The notes under the pieces are model-generated. The model did not search any database. It had not been told where the DNA came from and worked only from the letters and a program-made list of their open reading frames with translations. A DNA stretch of 64,000 nucleotides from CAVXFB01 sp963760935 (lineage in GTDB: Bacteria; Planctomycetota; Planctomycetia; Pirellulales; Thermoguttaceae). The DNA lies in contig CAVXFB010000003.1 of NCBI GenBank assembly GCA_963760935.1, positions 1,334,891 through 1,398,890 on the forward strand, given 5' to 3'. The first letter of the stretch is position 1; every line of letters starts with the position of its first letter. The position numbers and the translations under genes were made by a program. Positions 62,952 through 64,000 of the stretch are shown in pieces.

Positions 62952-64000
62952 TTACCCGCAACTCGAATTGGTCGAGCAGGCCGACACGTCATAGATGCGA
63001 TATTGGCCCAGGTAAATATCCCACTCGGCCCAAAACGTGGTGCCGCCGTCGCAGCAGTAGCCCGGGTTGGTGATCGTTTGATTGCCGCTCGGGATAGTGC
63101 CGACACTGGTGGCGTGGAGCTGCGAGGCGTTGACCGTGATCGTCGGCGTTGTTCGCCCCATGAAGCTGGCGATGGGTCCCGTCACCCGCTGGCATATCGG
63201 CTGGTCGATTTGAATGGGCTTATAGCAGCGGTTCTTTTGGTCCCACACGAAAACGGCATCGCTGCCGTTGTAGCCCTGCGCGTTGGTGATGCCGCCAAGC
63301 GGCGGCTGCCCGGGCTGGTTCGTGGTGTTGAGCGTCGTGGCGTGCGGCAGCAGGCCGCCATCAATCGAATAGAGCGCGGCCAGCGAGGTCACTAACCAGC
63401 TCGGGGTCGCCGTCGCGACGGCCCCGCCGATGATGCGGGCCATTTCGTGCGCCCACAGAATATTGCCGTTTTGATCGCAGAAGCCGCGCAACGCGCCCGG
63501 GTTGGCACCCGTCTTCGTGTCTTCGTAGCGAAGCATCAGCCAGCGGCCCTGTTCGTCAATTACGGTTAGGTCCGTCGGATTGCTGCGAATGGGATCATTC
63601 CATTTCTGGTTGTCTTCGTCCCAGGTGAGCGACCACGCGTCGTAGGTAATGCCCGGCGCCGGGGCGAAGGCGGGCGTGGAAGTCTTCACTTCGAAGACGG
63701 TCAATTCGCCGCCGCCGGCACCGCCAAGCCTCACCACAGCCCACACGATTGTCCCGTTGTCGCTCTGGTCAGCGGCTTCCCACCAAAGGATTTGGGCTCC
63801 CTTGGATCCCGAACCGAGCGACGTCGACTCGCTGCCTACCGTTTTCGTTGCCACAACGTCGCAAAACGTATCGGTGTACGAGTTGACGTAGACACGCGCC
63901 GGCACCACACCCACCACGACTGCCCGGCCCAGCTTGCCGTCTTCCAGCGGCTGCAGGAGAACGCAGAAACGACCAGCGTGGGCCGTCGTTGGCGTGACGC
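62952..64000 (-). CDS. Unrecognised protein, N-terminus beyond the right edge
   Basis: The reading frame is open from the window edge to the stop at 62952, so the start is missing; GTG codons near 63917 are internal. The visible part begins TTAHAGRFCVLLQPLEDGKL and GRAVVVGVVPARVYVNSYTD, then GAQILWWEAADQSDNGTIVW and AVVRLGG. Later comes ILWAHEMARIIGGAVATATP and a C-terminal SQLHATSVGTIPSGNQTITN, YDVSACSTNSSCG. The A-G-R-F-x-V-L-L...G.x.R-A-V-V-x-G-V pattern is one I associate with hypothetical proteins of planctomycete phage-like regions, from memory only. It precedes the 814-residue protein by 3 bp. Confidence 0.6.
   Translation of the reverse strand, partial: VTPTTAHAGRFCVLLQPLEDGKLGRAVVVGVVPARVYVNSYTDTFCDVVATKTVGSESTSLGSGSKGAQILWWEAADQSDNGTIVWAVVRLGGAGGGELTVFEVKTSTPAFAPAPGITYDAWSLTWDEDNQKWNDPIRSNPTDLTVIDEQGRWLMLRYEDTKTGANPGALRGFCDQNGNILWAHEMARIIGGAVATATPSWLVTSLAALYSIDGGLLPHATTLNTTNQPGQPPLGGITNAQGYNGSDAVFVWDQKNRCYKPIQIDQPICQRVTGPIASFMGRTTPTITVNASQLHATSVGTIPSGNQTITNPGYCCDGGTTFWAEWDIYLGQYRIYDVSACSTNSSCG

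Overview
The window looks like chromosomal DNA of a planctomycete, most likely Pirellulales-like. It is GC-rich, pairs ECF sigma factors with a Hanks-type kinase or a membrane-anchored partner, carries TIGR03067-like and DUF1573-like domains in a giant kinase, and has several PEP-CTERM secreted proteins. No rRNA, intact tRNA or CRISPR array was seen. Motif coordinates may be off by a base or two because they were read by eye.

Layout. (1) 0-5 kb, minus strand: a tripartite RND efflux operon (TolC, membrane fusion protein, RND permease); the permease runs off the left edge. (2) 5-8.5 kb, plus strand: a HAD-like remnant, an EmrA/HlyD gene broken by many frameshifts, and an EmrB-type MFS gene. 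(3) 8.5-10.7 kb: an unrecognised protein, a tRNA-Lys 3' fragment and an IS66 transposase remnant. (4) 11-20.4 kb: a dense plus-strand cluster. It starts with a Cys-containing PAS/sigma-54 activator, then two palindromes and a -24/-12 promoter, three NifX-like proteins, a secreted protein with 12 D-x-x-G-x-D-x-Y repeats, DUF5320, TrmO (frameshifted), two MinD/Mrp-type ATPases each carrying two 4Fe-4S motifs, a NifU/IscU scaffold, a hotdog thioesterase and an MBL hydrolase. This is the best candidate for a poorly described system: a sigma-54-controlled Fe-S or metal-cluster module. One ATPase gene contains two in-frame 81-bp palindromic elements.

(5) 20.58-40.71 kb: a probable integrated element bounded by a 31-bp direct repeat taken from the 3' end of a tRNA-Val-like sequence, with a tyrosine integrase just inside the right end. 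Its cargo is a second sigma-54 activator, a receiver-like protein behind its own sigma-54 promoter and nested palindrome, four PEP-CTERM genes (two frameshifted), a beta-helix protein and much mobile DNA: IS701 (splitting a lipoprotein gene), two 1035-bp IS903-group IS5 copies with 9-bp target duplications, an ISKra4-like element and a fragment, a complete IS66 and two 137-138 bp MITEs.

(6) 41-48.5 kb, minus strand: a type I restriction-modification operon (small HTH protein, HsdR, HsdS, RloC/PrrC-like ATPase, HsdM), with single-base frameshifts in hsdR and hsdM. (7) 49-59.5 kb, minus strand: giant kinase plus ECF sigma factor, a secreted Lys-rich protein, an ECF sigma factor with its membrane partner, and a membrane protein. 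(8) 59.9-64 kb: three overlapping unrecognised genes; the first runs off the right edge.

At least ten loci carry single-base frameshifts with good coding sequence on both sides. Some may be real pseudogenes, but the pattern also fits indel errors in the assembly.
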